Source: UBA7803 sp041395905 (GTDB lineage Bacteria > Pseudomonadota > Gammaproteobacteria > Pseudomonadales > Azotimanducaceae). From it: DNA of 64,000 bases. Each line of letters opens with the position of its first letter. Positions within the stretch are counted from its first letter, which is position 1. Below the pieces are notes generated by a model that searched no databases, was not told where the DNA came from, and worked only from the letters and a program-made list of their open reading frames with translations. The stretch is from contig JAWKZP010000006.1 of assembly GCA_041395905.1 (NCBI GenBank), forward strand, positions 62,001 through 126,000, written 5' to 3'. Made by a program: the position numbers and the translations under genes. This document shows positions 44,451 through 53,625 of this stretch, one piece after another.

Positions 44451-45815
44451 GTGGGACGATCTGTGTGGCATCGGTGCCTGGACCGGCTCCAGGATGAGCT
44501 GTCTTCGCATCAGTTCGAAACCTGGATCCGGCCGCTGCAGGCGCTCGAGGACGGTTCGAGGCTGCGTCTGCTGGCGCCGAACCGGTACGTGCGCGAGCGG
44601 GTGGAGCAGGCCTATCTGGCGCGAATTCATGAGCTGCTCGACGACATAGGCGACCCGCTCGAGCGGCTCGACATCGTGCTCGACGTCGGCGAGCTGGATT
44701 ATCGCGGCGAGGCCCTGCCGCTGCGCGCCGATGGCAGCGGCGGCGGCGACCAGGCGCAGCGGGGCCGCGCGGTGGCTGCGCGTGCGCGCTCGGTCGGCGT
44801 GGAACTCAACGAGGAGTTCACGTTCGATACTTTCGTCGAGGGCAAATCCAACGAAATGGCCAAAGCTGCCTCGATACAGGTGGCGGCCAACGCCGGCAAG
44901 ACCTACAACCCGCTGCTGCTGTACGGAGGTGTTGGCCTCGGCAAGACCCATCTGATGCAGGCCGTCGGCAACTACATCAAGACGCACAATCCCGACGCTC
45001 AGGTGGTCTATCTGCACTCGCAGCGCTTCGTGCAGGACATGGTGAAGGCGCTGCAGCAGGGCACCATGGACGAATTCATGCAGTTCTACCGTTCGGTGGA
45101 TACCCTGCTGATCGACGACATCCAGTTTTTCGCCAACAAGCTGCGCTCGCAGGAAGAGTTCTTCCATGTGTTCAACGCGCTGCTCGAGCGCGGCAAGCAG
45201 ATGGTGCTCACCTGCGATCGCTATCCGCGCGAGATAGATGGGCTGGAGGAACGGCTGAAATCGCGCTTCGTGTACGGGCTGACCCAGGAGGTGGAGCCTC
45301 CGGAGCTGGAAACGCGGGTGGCGATTCTGATGAAGAAGGCCGAAGCCGAAGAGGTGGACCTCGATCCGGCTGTTGCGTTCTTCATTGGCGAGCGCATCCG
45401 TTCGAACGTGCGCGAGCTGGAAGGTGCGTTGCGCCGGGTCATAGCCAACGCGCGCTTCACGGGCAGTCGCATCACCATTGAGCAGGTGAAGCGGGCGCTT
45501 CGCGATCTGCTGGCAATTCAGGACCGCCAGATCAGCATCGACAACATTCAGAAGCTCGTTGCCGAATACTACAACATCAAAATTTCGGATATTCTGTCGA
45601 AACGCCGCAACCGCACGATAGCGAGGCCCCGACAGATGGCCATGTTTCTGGCCAAGGAGCTGACCAATCACTCTCTGCCGGAGATCGGTGAAGCCTTCGG
45701 TGGCAGGGATCACACCACGGTGCTGCATGCCTGCAAACGTATCGCGGAGCTCAAGGAGAGCTCGGCCGACGTGGCGGAGGACTACAAAAACCTGAGTCGG
45801 CAGCTGTCCGGCTGA
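44451..45815 (+). CDS. dnaA: Chromosomal replication initiator DnaA
   Basis: Binds DnaA boxes and opens oriC. Domain I starts VWHRCLDRLQDELSSHQFET; domain III has Walker A YGGVGLGKTHLMQAVGN (near residue 157), Walker B LLIDDIQFFANK and the sensor region; domain IV carries the DnaA-box-binding signature GGRDHTTVLHACKRI (near 424). 454 residues. GTG 44451 is the only start consistent with domain I and has GGGGG 9 bases upstream. First of the plus-strand dnaA-dnaN-recF-gyrB cluster. Confidence 0.98.
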   Translation: MGRSVWHRCLDRLQDELSSHQFETWIRPLQALEDGSRLRLLAPNRYVRERVEQAYLARIHELLDDIGDPLERLDIVLDVGELDYRGEALPLRADGSGGGDQAQRGRAVAARARSVGVELNEEFTFDTFVEGKSNEMAKAASIQVAANAGKTYNPLLLYGGVGLGKTHLMQAVGNYIKTHNPDAQVVYLHSQRFVQDMVKALQQGTMDEFMQFYRSVDTLLIDDIQFFANKLRSQEEFFHVFNALLERGKQMVLTCDRYPREIDGLEERLKSRFVYGLTQEVEPPELETRVAILMKKAEAEEVDLDPAVAFFIGERIRSNVRELEGALRRVIANARFTGSRITIEQVKRALRDLLAIQDRQISIDNIQKLVAEYYNIKISDILSKRRNRTIARPRQMAMFLAKELTNHSLPEIGEAFGGRDHTTVLHACKRIAELKESSADVAEDYKNLSRQLSG

Positions 45816-45955
45816 CGGTGCCGTTTCCTGGCCTGGGCGTTGCGGCGTAAGCGTCCGGCCGGCGTGTCCGGTCGGGTGTAGGGTCTGGCGGCTGCTGACG
45901 GCGCCGCCGGACGGCCAATCTCAACGCGTAATGCATCTGACTTGAAAGGCTGACG

Positions 45956-47074
45956 ATGAAGTTCACCACGAATCGCGAAGCGCTGTTGCGCGCGCTGCAG
46001 CTGGTTACCGGCGTGGTCGAGCGGCGCCAGACCTTGCCCGTTCTCGCCAATCTCCTGGTGGTCGCGAAGGACGGCGTGGTGTCGCTCACCGGCACGGATC
46101 TCGAGGTGGAACTGGTCGCCGTTGCCGATGGGGTAGCCATCGAACAGGAAGGCGCTGCCACCATTCCCGCCCGCAAGCTGGCGGACATCTGGCGGTCCCT
46201 GCCGGAATCTGCAGAGGTGTCCGTTCAGATAGAGGGTGACCGGGCGATACTTCGCTCCGGGCGCAGCCGGTTCGCGCTGGCAACGCTGCCGGCGGGTGAT
46301 TTTCCGAAGGTCGACAGCGGCCCGGGGGATCTGGAGCTCAAGTTGCCTGAGCAGGATCTCAGACGGCTGCTGGATCAGGTGAGTTTCTCCATGGCCCAGC
46401 AGGACGTGCGCTATTTTCTTAACGGTATGTTGCTGGAGGTCTCTCCTCAGCACGTGCGGACAGTGGCCACCGATGGGCATCGGCTGGCTATGTGCACCCT
46501 GGCGCACGGCGTCGCGGGAGCCGATCGGGTGCAAGCCATCGTGCCGCGCAAAGGGGTTCTGGAGCTGGGACGGCTGCTGGCGTCAGCCTCGGGCGGGGAC
46601 GCGGAGCGCGAGGCGGTTCTGCATGTAGGCTCGAACCACTTGCGGGTGACTCAGGGGGCGTTCACCCTCACCACCAAGCTGGTTGATGGCAAGTTTCCTG
46701 ACTATGAAAAAGTGGTTCCTCGAGTTGAGGCATCTCCGGTCATCGGTGATCGAGATACGCTCAAGCAGGCGTTTCATCGTGCGGCGATTCTGTCCAATGA
46801 AAAGTATAGAGGCATCCGTTTGATTCTGGACCGGGATCAGCTGACGATTCAGGCCAATAATCCGGAGCAGGAAGAGGCGGAAGAAGTGGTCGCCGTGGAC
46901 TACGGTGGTGACCGCATGGAGATCGGCTTCAACGTCAGCTACCTGCAGGACGTACTCAACGTGATCAGCACCGAGCAGGTGCGTGTAACGGTAGCGGACG
47001 CCAACAGCAGCGCGCTGATTGAAGGTCAGGGCGATGAAGACGCGCTGTACGTGGTCATGCCCATGCGCCTTTGA
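45956..47074 (+). CDS. dnaN: DNA polymerase III beta sliding clamp
   Basis: Ring-shaped processivity factor. 372 residues composed of three similar domains; conserved segments include MKFTTNREALLRALQLVTGV at the start, TDGHRLAM (near residue 180) and the C-terminal YVVMPMRL, which lines the partner-binding cleft. ATG 45956 with AAGG 7 bases upstream. The 140-bp gap from dnaA (45816-45955) is GC-rich with imperfect inverted repeats but no clear promoter. Confidence 0.98.
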   Translation: MKFTTNREALLRALQLVTGVVERRQTLPVLANLLVVAKDGVVSLTGTDLEVELVAVADGVAIEQEGAATIPARKLADIWRSLPESAEVSVQIEGDRAILRSGRSRFALATLPAGDFPKVDSGPGDLELKLPEQDLRRLLDQVSFSMAQQDVRYFLNGMLLEVSPQHVRTVATDGHRLAMCTLAHGVAGADRVQAIVPRKGVLELGRLLASASGGDAEREAVLHVGSNHLRVTQGAFTLTTKLVDGKFPDYEKVVPRVEASPVIGDRDTLKQAFHRAAILSNEKYRGIRLILDRDQLTIQANNPEQEEAEEVVAVDYGGDRMEIGFNVSYLQDVLNVISTEQVRVTVADANSSALIEGQGDEDALYVVMPMRL

Positions 47075-47145
47075 CGGGACGCGTTCAGCGCTTTACTACC
47101 TTCCTGCGCGGTCGCCGGTGGCTGCGCATCTGAAACCCAGCCCCC

Positions 47146-48249
47146 GTGCGTATTGATCGCCTGCAGATTCAACGGGTCAGGAACCTCCTGGAGATCGACG
47201 TGCGCCCAGGCGTCGGGGTCAATTTCTTTCATGGAAGTAATGGAGCGGGTAAGACGGCATTGCTCGAGAGCGTGCACGTGCTCGCTAGGGGGCGGAGTTT
47301 CCGGGGAACCAACGCCTCGGAGCTGATGACCCGGGGCGAGAAGGACCTGCTGGTGCGTGCCGAGCTGTGTGATGAGCAACGGGGTCGTGTGAAGGTGGCG
47401 ATGAGTCGCCAGCGAAGCGGGTCGGTGGACCTGCGCATCAACGGGCTAGCAGAGAAGCGCTTGTCGCGTGCGGCAGAGCTCATGCCGCTGCAGCTCATGC
47501 TGCCGTCTTTGAGCGATCTGGTTTTCGGCGCCCCCGCGGTCCGGCGGCAATGGCTGGACTGGGGGATGTTTCACGTGGAACCAGGCTACCTGGCAACGTT
47601 GCGACGCTATCTGCGGGCGCTGCGCCAGCGCAACGCAGCACTCAAGGCCGTCGCTGCCGACACACTGGGTCTACCTGGTGCCCACGCATGGACTGATGAG
47701 CTTGCCCAGGCTGGTGAAGCCGTGAGCGAGATGCGGGATGCGTACCTGCAGCAACTCGGTCAACCTCTGAATGACGTGCTTTCGCGGCTGACACCGGATC
47801 TCAGGATTTCGCTCGGCTACCAGCGGGGCTGGCCGGAGAATCAGCCGCTGATAAAAGTACTGGGTGAAAGTGCGTCCAGAGAGGTAAAATTGGGCTCCAC
47901 GCAGTTCGGCCCGCACCGGGCCGAGGTGCAGCTCAGGCACGAAGGATCGCGGGCAGGCGTCACCCTGTCCCGCGGGCAGGGCAAGATTCTCGCCAGCGCG
48001 CTCATGCTTGCGCAGGCGGTCCTGCTCAAATTGCGTCAGAACCGCAGCAGTGTGTTCCTGATAGACGACCTGGGTGCCGAGCTGGATGCGGCGCATGCCC
48101 GCCGATTGTTCCAGGAGCTGGTAACGCTGAATTCCCAGGTCCTGGCAACGTCCACGGAGGCGCCTGGAGACTTGCGCGGGCTGGCGGATCTGCCGATGAC
48201 CAGGTTTCACGTGGAACATGGGCAGATACGAGCTGAGCCCCCCCAATGA
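47146..48249 (+). CDS. recF: Recombination mediator RecF
   Basis: SMC-like ATPase that helps load RecA at gaps. Walker A FHGSNGAGKTALLESVHVLA (near residue 28), signature motif VTLSRGQGKILASALMLAQA (near 275) and Walker B VFLIDDLGAELDAAHAR (near 309). 367 residues from GTG 47146. Two parS-like 16-mers are embedded in its coding sequence, both read in the same frame as FHVE. gyrB follows after 80 bases. Confidence 0.97.
   Translation: MRIDRLQIQRVRNLLEIDVRPGVGVNFFHGSNGAGKTALLESVHVLARGRSFRGTNASELMTRGEKDLLVRAELCDEQRGRVKVAMSRQRSGSVDLRINGLAEKRLSRAAELMPLQLMLPSLSDLVFGAPAVRRQWLDWGMFHVEPGYLATLRRYLRALRQRNAALKAVAADTLGLPGAHAWTDELAQAGEAVSEMRDAYLQQLGQPLNDVLSRLTPDLRISLGYQRGWPENQPLIKVLGESASREVKLGSTQFGPHRAEVQLRHEGSRAGVTLSRGQGKILASALMLAQAVLLKLRQNRSSVFLIDDLGAELDAAHARRLFQELVTLNSQVLATSTEAPGDLRGLADLPMTRFHVEHGQIRAEPPQ
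47567..47582. promoter_or_regulatory. Candidate parS site 1
   Basis: TGTTTCACGTGGAACC matches the widespread parS consensus TGTTTCACGTGAAACA at 14 of 16 positions and keeps the CACGTG core and both half-site AAC/GTT elements. Lies inside recF, 3.1 kb from the dnaA start. A ParB gene is present at 35.5-36.4 kb. Confidence 0.75.
48203..48218. promoter_or_regulatory. Candidate parS site 2
   Basis: GGTTTCACGTGGAACA; its reverse complement TGTTCCACGTGAAACC matches the parS pattern TGTTNCACGTGAAACA at all but the last position. Inside the 3' end of recF, 636 bases from site 1. Confidence 0.75.
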
Positions 48250-48329
48250 TCGGGCGCCCCGGGCGCCCAGACAAAGCGCCATGGGGCCGCCCGGCTGGGC
48301 ACCCGCAGGCGCCGACCCAGAGGCAGATA

Positions 48330-50756
48330 ATGTCAGACAGCCAATACGACTCGAACAGTATCAAAGTACTCCGCGGGCTCGATGCGGTACGCAAACGTCC
48401 CGGCATGTACATCGGCGACACCGAGGACGGCACCGGGCTGCACCACATGGTGCAGGAGCTGGTGGATAACTCCATCGACGAATCGCTGGCCGGACATTGC
48501 ACCGAGATCACTGTGGTGGTGCACCCGGAAGAGGCCGTAACGGTGCGGGACGACGGCCGCGGCATTCCGGTCGACATCCACCCGGAAGAGGGCGTCTCTG
48601 CAGCAGAGGTCATCATGACGACGCTCCATGCCGGCGGAAAATTCGATGCCAACAGTTACAAGGTCTCCGGCGGGTTGCACGGTGTGGGCGTCTCCGTGGT
48701 CAACGCGCTGTCCGAGGAGTTCCGTCTCACGGTACGGCGGGGCGGCAAAGTCTACGAACAAACCTATCGGCACGGCGTTCCCGAGGCGCCGCTGGCCCAG
48801 GTGGGCGAAACTCAGAGCCGCGGCACCGAATGCTACTTCAGACCGTCCCCGGCCACGTTCCGGAACATCGAGTTTCACTACGACATACTCGCCAAGCGCC
48901 TGCGGGAGCTCGCTTTTCTCAATTCCGGCGTGCACATCCACCTTCGCGATGAGCGCACTGGAAAGGAAGAGACGTTTCTCTATGAAGGCGGCCTGCGCGC
49001 ATTTGTCCAGTACCTCAATCAGAACAAGACTGCCCTCAATGAGGTATTTCACTTCGTCTCCGAGACCCGCGAGGACGGCATCACGGTCGAAGTCGCGATG
49101 CAGTGGAACGACGGCTTTCAGGAGCAGGTCTTCCCCTACACGAACAACATTCCGCAGCGGGACGGCGGCACCCACATGGCGGGATTCCGAGCCGCACTCA
49201 CACGTACTCTGAATGGCTACATCGAGCGGGAAAATCTGCTGAAAAAGGTCCAGGTGGCCACCAGCGGCGACGATGCCCGGGAAGGACTCACGGCCGTCGT
49301 TTCCGTCAAAGTCCCGGATCCGAAGTTCTCTTCCCAGACGAAAGACAAGCTGGTTTCCAGTGAGGTCAAAGCCGCGGTGGAGCAAGAACTCGCCAAGTAT
49401 TTTAACGAATATCTCGAGGAGCACCCTCAGGACGCCAAGGCGGTAGTCACCAAGATGATCGACGCCGCCCGCGCGCGGGAAGCCGCCCGCAAGGCACGCG
49501 AGATGACCCGCCGTAAGGGCGCGCTCGACATCGCCGGCCTGCCCGGAAAGCTGGCGGATTGCCAGGAGAAGGATCCGGCCTACTCGGAGCTCTATCTCGT
49601 CGAGGGAGATTCGGCCGGCGGCTCGGCAAAACAGGGCCGTGACCGCCGTACCCAGGCCATACTGCCGTTGCGCGGCAAGATATTGAACGTGGAGAAAGCG
49701 CGTTTCGACAAGATGCTTTCCTCTCAAGAAGTGGGTACCCTGGTGACCGCGCTGGGTTGCGGCATCGGGCGCACCGAGTTCGACCCCGACAAGCTGCGCT
49801 ACCACCACATCATCATCATGACCGACGCCGACGTGGACGGTTCACATATCCGTACGCTGCTGCTGACCTTCTTCTTCCGGCAGATGCCGGAGCTCATCGA
49901 GCGCGGTCACCTCTACATTGCCCAGCCGCCGCTGTACAAGGTCAAAAAAGGCCGCCAGGAGCACTACGTCAAAGACGACACGGAGCTTGCGGATTACATA
50001 CTCCAGCTCGCCCTGCAAGACGCCAAGTTGTTTGTCAATGCCGAGGCGCCCGCAATTGACCAGGAGGCCCTCGAGTCGCTGGCCAAGGACTACACCCGTC
50101 TGACGCTGCGCCTGGAACGCCGGGCTCGCAGCTACCCCGTGCGGATTACGCAAGCGATGATCGATCTGCCCGCCGTCACCGCGGAGATGCTTCGCAGCGA
50201 AGCGGCCATGAACAGCTGGTGTGAGCACTTACAAACCGTCCTGGACTCCAAACCTGTGGACAAAGGCGGCTCGGATCCCGCCACCGTCAGCGTTCAGTTC
50301 GACCCCGAGCATCAGGTCTACTGCCCGCTGGTGGCCCTGCGGATCCGGGGTATCACGGAGCAGATCCGGTTTCCGCAGAGCTTTTTCGTGAGCCCCGAGT
50401 ACCGGGCGATTGCCGCGATGGGCGACCGCGTGCGGGAACTCATGGAGGAGAGCGGCTACGTCCAGCGGGGCGACAAGCGCCTGGCCGTCACACGTTTTGG
50501 GGACGCCCTGGCATGGCTCAGCGCCGAGGCCAAGCGCGGCCTCGACGTGCAGCGCTACAAAGGCCTGGGAGAGATGAATCCCGACCAGCTGTGGCAGACC
50601 ACCATGGACCCGAACGTGCGCCGTATGCTGCAGGTGACCGTCGACGACGCCATCGCGGCAGACCAGATGTTCACCACGCTCATGGGCGACCAGGTGGAAC
50701 CGCGCCGCGAATTCATCGAGGCAAACGCGCTCAACGTGGTGAATCTCGACGTCTGA
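48330..50756 (+). CDS. gyrB: DNA gyrase subunit B
   Basis: ATPase subunit of the supercoiling type II topoisomerase. GHKL ATPase (VRKRPGMYIGDTEDGTGLHH near residue 20; VRDDGRGIPVDIHPEEGVSA; VSGGLHGVGVSVVNALS), transducer domain, TOPRIM (LVEGDSAGGSAKQGRDRRTQ near 418; MTDADVDGSHIRTLLLTFFF) and the C-terminal QRYKGLGEMNPDQLWQTTMD. 808 residues from ATG 48330; the open frame extends back to 48246, overlapping recF, and is rejected. EGDSAGG and QRYKGLGEMN identify GyrB rather than ParE in context. Confidence 0.98.
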   Translation: MSDSQYDSNSIKVLRGLDAVRKRPGMYIGDTEDGTGLHHMVQELVDNSIDESLAGHCTEITVVVHPEEAVTVRDDGRGIPVDIHPEEGVSAAEVIMTTLHAGGKFDANSYKVSGGLHGVGVSVVNALSEEFRLTVRRGGKVYEQTYRHGVPEAPLAQVGETQSRGTECYFRPSPATFRNIEFHYDILAKRLRELAFLNSGVHIHLRDERTGKEETFLYEGGLRAFVQYLNQNKTALNEVFHFVSETREDGITVEVAMQWNDGFQEQVFPYTNNIPQRDGGTHMAGFRAALTRTLNGYIERENLLKKVQVATSGDDAREGLTAVVSVKVPDPKFSSQTKDKLVSSEVKAAVEQELAKYFNEYLEEHPQDAKAVVTKMIDAARAREAARKAREMTRRKGALDIAGLPGKLADCQEKDPAYSELYLVEGDSAGGSAKQGRDRRTQAILPLRGKILNVEKARFDKMLSSQEVGTLVTALGCGIGRTEFDPDKLRYHHIIIMTDADVDGSHIRTLLLTFFFRQMPELIERGHLYIAQPPLYKVKKGRQEHYVKDDTELADYILQLALQDAKLFVNAEAPAIDQEALESLAKDYTRLTLRLERRARSYPVRITQAMIDLPAVTAEMLRSEAAMNSWCEHLQTVLDSKPVDKGGSDPATVSVQFDPEHQVYCPLVALRIRGITEQIRFPQSFFVSPEYRAIAAMGDRVRELMEESGYVQRGDKRLAVTRFGDALAWLSAEAKRGLDVQRYKGLGEMNPDQLWQTTMDPNVRRMLQVTVDDAIAADQMFTTLMGDQVEPRREFIEANALNVVNLDV

Positions 50757-50759
50757 AAG

Positions 50760-50780
50760 AGCGCCGCGGCGGACGGCGCT
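50760..50780. terminator. GC-rich hairpin between gyrB and plsC
   Basis: AGCGCCG and CGGCGCT form a 7-bp stem with a 7-base loop in the 33-bp gap between the convergent gyrB and acyltransferase stops. No T-tract follows on either strand, so this is a weak bidirectional-terminator candidate. Confidence 0.3.
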
Positions 50781-50789
50781 GCAGCGGGA

Positions 50790-51509
50790 TCAGTGGGCCG
50801 GCAGCAGACCCAACAGCCGGTCGAACTCGGTGGCAACGCGCGCCTGGACCTCCTGGGTTGAGCAGCCGCGAGTTTCGATCGGCTTGCTGATCAGCACCTG
50901 CACCGTGCCGGGGCGCTTGAGCACGGCATGGGCGGGCCAGAAGCGGCCCGCATCGTGCACCACAAGCACGATGGGATGTCCGGTCGCCGAGGCCAGAGCC
51001 GCGCCGCCGGGCTGAAACTTCCGCCGTTCACCGTGGGCCAGACGGGTTCCCTCGGGGAACAGTACCACCCAGACGCCGTTGTCTAGGCGTTCGCCGCCTT
51101 CGCGGATGAGCTGGCGCAGCGCGGCCCGGGGCTCTTTGCGATTGATGGCAATGGGACGCAGGGTACGGAATGCCCAGCCGAAGAAAGGAATTCGCAGCAG
51201 CTCGCGTTTTATGAGCGTGGCCTGCGGCGCCAGCAGGGTCTGCAGAAACAGGGTTTCCCAGGTGCTCTCGTGGCGGCTGAGCACGATGCAGGGCCGCTCG
51301 GGCAGATTTTCCAGCCCGTCGATCCGGCAGCGTACCCCGCAGGTAACGCGCAGCCACCACAGGCAGTACCTGGTCCAGAGCCCGATCACCACGTGAAACC
51401 GGGTTCGGTAAGGCAGCAGCCAGGCGAAAAGCGCCCAGAACCCACCCCAGACGATGGTCACCAGCGCATAGCCCAGATAGAACAGCGCGGCGCGTACGAT
51501 CAGAAGCAT
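50790..51509 (-). CDS. plsC: 1-acylglycerol-3-phosphate acyltransferase family protein
   Basis: Membrane acyltransferase for phospholipid synthesis or remodelling. The 239 residues start with a hydrophobic helix region, then the catalytic box SRHESTWETLF (near residue 80), where His is followed four residues later by Glu rather than the common Asp, and VLFPEGTRLAHGERRKFQPG (near 152), motif III with EGTR. Overlaps gmhB by 10 bases. The same plsC-gmhB neighbourhood beside gyrB occurs in Pseudomonas, where a paralogue is called lptA. Substrate choice is not visible. Confidence 0.9.
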   Translation of the reverse strand: MLLIVRAALFYLGYALVTIVWGGFWALFAWLLPYRTRFHVVIGLWTRYCLWWLRVTCGVRCRIDGLENLPERPCIVLSRHESTWETLFLQTLLAPQATLIKRELLRIPFFGWAFRTLRPIAINRKEPRAALRQLIREGGERLDNGVWVVLFPEGTRLAHGERRKFQPGGAALASATGHPIVLVVHDAGRFWPAHAVLKRPGTVQVLISKPIETRGCSTQEVQARVATEFDRLLGLLPAH

Positions 51510-52063
51510 GGTTCCTCTCCGAGCAGTGCTGCTGCAAACGCGGCAAGATCGGCATAAACCTGGTGATTGCCCAGGCGCCGCGCCCTCACCTCGTCGGCCG
51601 CGCCGTTGCCGGTCAGAACCAGCACGCTGCAGCAGCCAGCGGCGAGCGCGGCCTGCACGTCGCGCACGGAATCACCGACGCAGCAGGTCTGTTCAGGCCC
51701 GATACCGAGCTCACGCATCACCTGCAGCAGCATACCGGGCGCCGGCTTGCGGCAGCGACAGCCGTCGTCCGGGTGATGCGTGCAGACTGCAAGAGCGTCC
51801 AGCACGACCCCGGCCGCGGCCAGCGTGGCATGAAGCTTCTGGTGAATGCGGTCCAGATCTTCCCGTTCGATGATACCGCGTCCAACCCCCGCCTGATTGG
51901 AGCACACGGCCACGGCGAAGCCCGCGCGTTTGAGTGCGGCAATGGCTTCGATGGAGCCCGGAATCGGAACCCATTCCTCGGGCGTTTTCACGTACTCGGG
52001 CGAGTCGTAGTTGATCACGCCGTCCCGGTCGAGCAGAACCAGCTTGGTGCTTCGGCTAGCCAT
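51500..52063 (-). CDS. gmhB: D-glycero-beta-D-manno-heptose-1,7-bisphosphate 7-phosphatase
   Basis: HAD-family phosphatase of LPS heptose synthesis. Catalytic DRDGVINYDSPEYVK (near residue 12), SNQAGVGRG (near 54), the Zn-binding CTHHPDDGCRCRKP (near 94) and GDSVRDVQAALAAG (near 130). 187 residues. ATG 52063; 50 bases from the divergent tag gene. In many pseudomonads glyQS lies in this gap, but not here. Confidence 0.96.
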   Translation of the reverse strand: MASRSTKLVLLDRDGVINYDSPEYVKTPEEWVPIPGSIEAIAALKRAGFAVAVCSNQAGVGRGIIEREDLDRIHQKLHATLAAAGVVLDALAVCTHHPDDGCRCRKPAPGMLLQVMRELGIGPEQTCCVGDSVRDVQAALAAGCCSVLVLTGNGAADEVRARRLGNHQVYADLAAFAAALLGEEPCF

Positions 52064-52113
52064 TCCAACACGGCCAGGTAAAATCGCCGCGCAATCTAAG
52101 GTATCCGCTTGCC

Positions 52114-52704
52114 ATGGTCAAAACACGGCGTTGCGCCTGGTGCGGGGACGACCCCCTTTACGTCGCCTATCACGATGAGGAATGGGGCGTGCCGGTGCTT
52201 GACGACCGGGCGCTGTTCGAACGGCTGGCGCTGGAGGGCATGCAGGCGGGCCTGTCCTGGTACACCGTGTTGAAAAAGCGCGCACGCATGCGTGAACGGT
52301 TCTATCAGTTCGATCCGCTGCGGTTGGTACGCCACGGCCCGCGCGCATTGCCTTCCTGGCTTCAGGACCCAGGGCTCATCCGCCATCGAGGCAAGCTCGA
52401 GGCGCTCATCGGCAATGCGCGCGCCATGCTCGAGCTTCAGGATGAGTTTGCGCCATGGCTGTGGCGCTTCGTCGATGGCCGTCCGATCCAGAATCGCTGG
52501 GCGGCGCTCAACGAGGTGCCGGGCGAGACCGTGGAATCCAGGGCCATGTCCCGGGCCCTGAAAAAAGCAGGCTTCCGGTTCGTCGGCCCGACCATCTGCT
52601 ACGCGTTCATGCAGAGCGTTGGAATGGTGAACGATCATCTGCTCGACTGTCACCGGCACCGCGCCGTGCGCAAGCTGGCCGGTACGATTGATCTTTCCGG
52701 CTGA
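52114..52704 (+). CDS. tag: DNA-3-methyladenine glycosylase I
   Basis: Removes 3-methyladenine from alkylated DNA. Conserved N-terminal RCAWCGDDPLYVAYHDEEWG with the first zinc ligands Cys and His, ALEGMQAGLSWYTVLKKR (near residue 40), and C-terminal FVGPTICYAFMQSVGMVNDH followed by LLDCHRH, supplying the other His and Cys ligands. 196 residues, close to E. coli Tag (187). The stop overlaps the lpxL-like gene by 17 bases. Confidence 0.96.
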   Translation: MVKTRRCAWCGDDPLYVAYHDEEWGVPVLDDRALFERLALEGMQAGLSWYTVLKKRARMRERFYQFDPLRLVRHGPRALPSWLQDPGLIRHRGKLEALIGNARAMLELQDEFAPWLWRFVDGRPIQNRWAALNEVPGETVESRAMSRALKKAGFRFVGPTICYAFMQSVGMVNDHLLDCHRHRAVRKLAGTIDLSG

Positions 52705-53602
52705 GCAGGCCCGGCGCGCGGCCGGCCACGCCGCCGCGATGTTGCTGGCAGGGCTGACCCGGGTGCTCAGCTGGTTGCCGCTGGCCGCTGCCCGGCGCAC
52801 GGGCGACGCGCTGGGCACGCTGGTCTGGCTGGCTCACGGCAACGCGGCGCGGGTCACTCGGATCAATCTGGCGCTGTGTTTTCCCGAGCTCGGCGAACGC
52901 GAGCGTCGCCGCCTGGCCCGGCGCAGCCTGCGTCAGACCAGCCGTCTGCTGGGCGAATCGGGTGTGACTTTCCGCTGGCCTGCGGCGCGCTGGCGCGCCC
53001 TCGTGCAGGACGTGCAGGGTGAACGCCTGGTTGCCGATGCGCTTGCCGGCGGGCGCGGCGTGCTGGTTCTGGTTCCGCACCTGGGCAATTGGGAGTTTCT
53101 GTCTCTCTATCTTGGCCGCTATCGGATGCTGGCGCTGTACGATCCGCCCCGGCTGCGGGGGCTCGAGGCGCCGATCCGGGCCGCCCGCGAACGTGGCGGC
53201 GCGCAGCTGCTGGCCATCGACAGGGGGGGCATGCGCGCTCTGTTCGAGGCACTGCGCGCGCGGCGCCTGGTGGCGTTGCTGCCCGATCAGGTACCGCGCC
53301 GGCAGGCGGGCGTGTACGTCCCGTTCTTCGGCGTGCCGGCGCTCACCATGACCTTTGCGCACCGTCTGATCCAGCGCACGTCGCCGGTGGTGGTGCTGGC
53401 CACCGCACTGCGGGTGCGCGGCGGCTTCGCGATTCGCTTCGTCGCGGCCGACCCGGACGTTGCCGATGCCGACCCGGTGACTGCGGCTGCGGCCATGAAC
53501 CGCGCCATCGAGACGCTGGTGCGCAGCGCGCCGGATCAATATCAGTGGGAGTACAGGCGGTTCCGCCGACCGCCACCCGGGCGCCCTTCCGTGTACGAGT
53601 GA
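52688..53602 (+). CDS. LpxL/HtrB-family lysophospholipid/lipid A acyltransferase
   Basis: Inner-membrane acyltransferase, probably adding a secondary acyl chain to lipid A. After an N-terminal hydrophobic region comes VTRINLALCFPELGERER (near residue 55), the catalytic VPHLGNWEF (His then Glu four residues on, near 130), LLPDQVPRRQAGVYVPFFGV (near 197) and C-terminal QYQWEYRRFRRPP. TTG 52688 gives 304 residues; ATG 52739 (287 residues) is an equally fair start and would remove the tag overlap. LpxL, LpxM or LpxP cannot be separated by eye. Confidence 0.9.
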   Translation: MIFPAEQARRAAGHAAAMLLAGLTRVLSWLPLAAARRTGDALGTLVWLAHGNAARVTRINLALCFPELGERERRRLARRSLRQTSRLLGESGVTFRWPAARWRALVQDVQGERLVADALAGGRGVLVLVPHLGNWEFLSLYLGRYRMLALYDPPRLRGLEAPIRAARERGGAQLLAIDRGGMRALFEALRARRLVALLPDQVPRRQAGVYVPFFGVPALTMTFAHRLIQRTSPVVVLATALRVRGGFAIRFVAADPDVADADPVTAAAAMNRAIETLVRSAPDQYQWEYRRFRRPPPGRPSVYE

Positions 53603-53625
53603 AGTTACCGGTCCGGCCTGCTGCG

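Noticed and set aside
50255..50263. DnaA box TGTGGACAA inside gyrB
   Set aside because: A single TTGTCCACA-type 9-mer in coding sequence is expected by chance at this scale.
51385..51400. Possible parS in plsC
   Set aside because: Half-site only (CACGTGAAAC); six mismatches overall.
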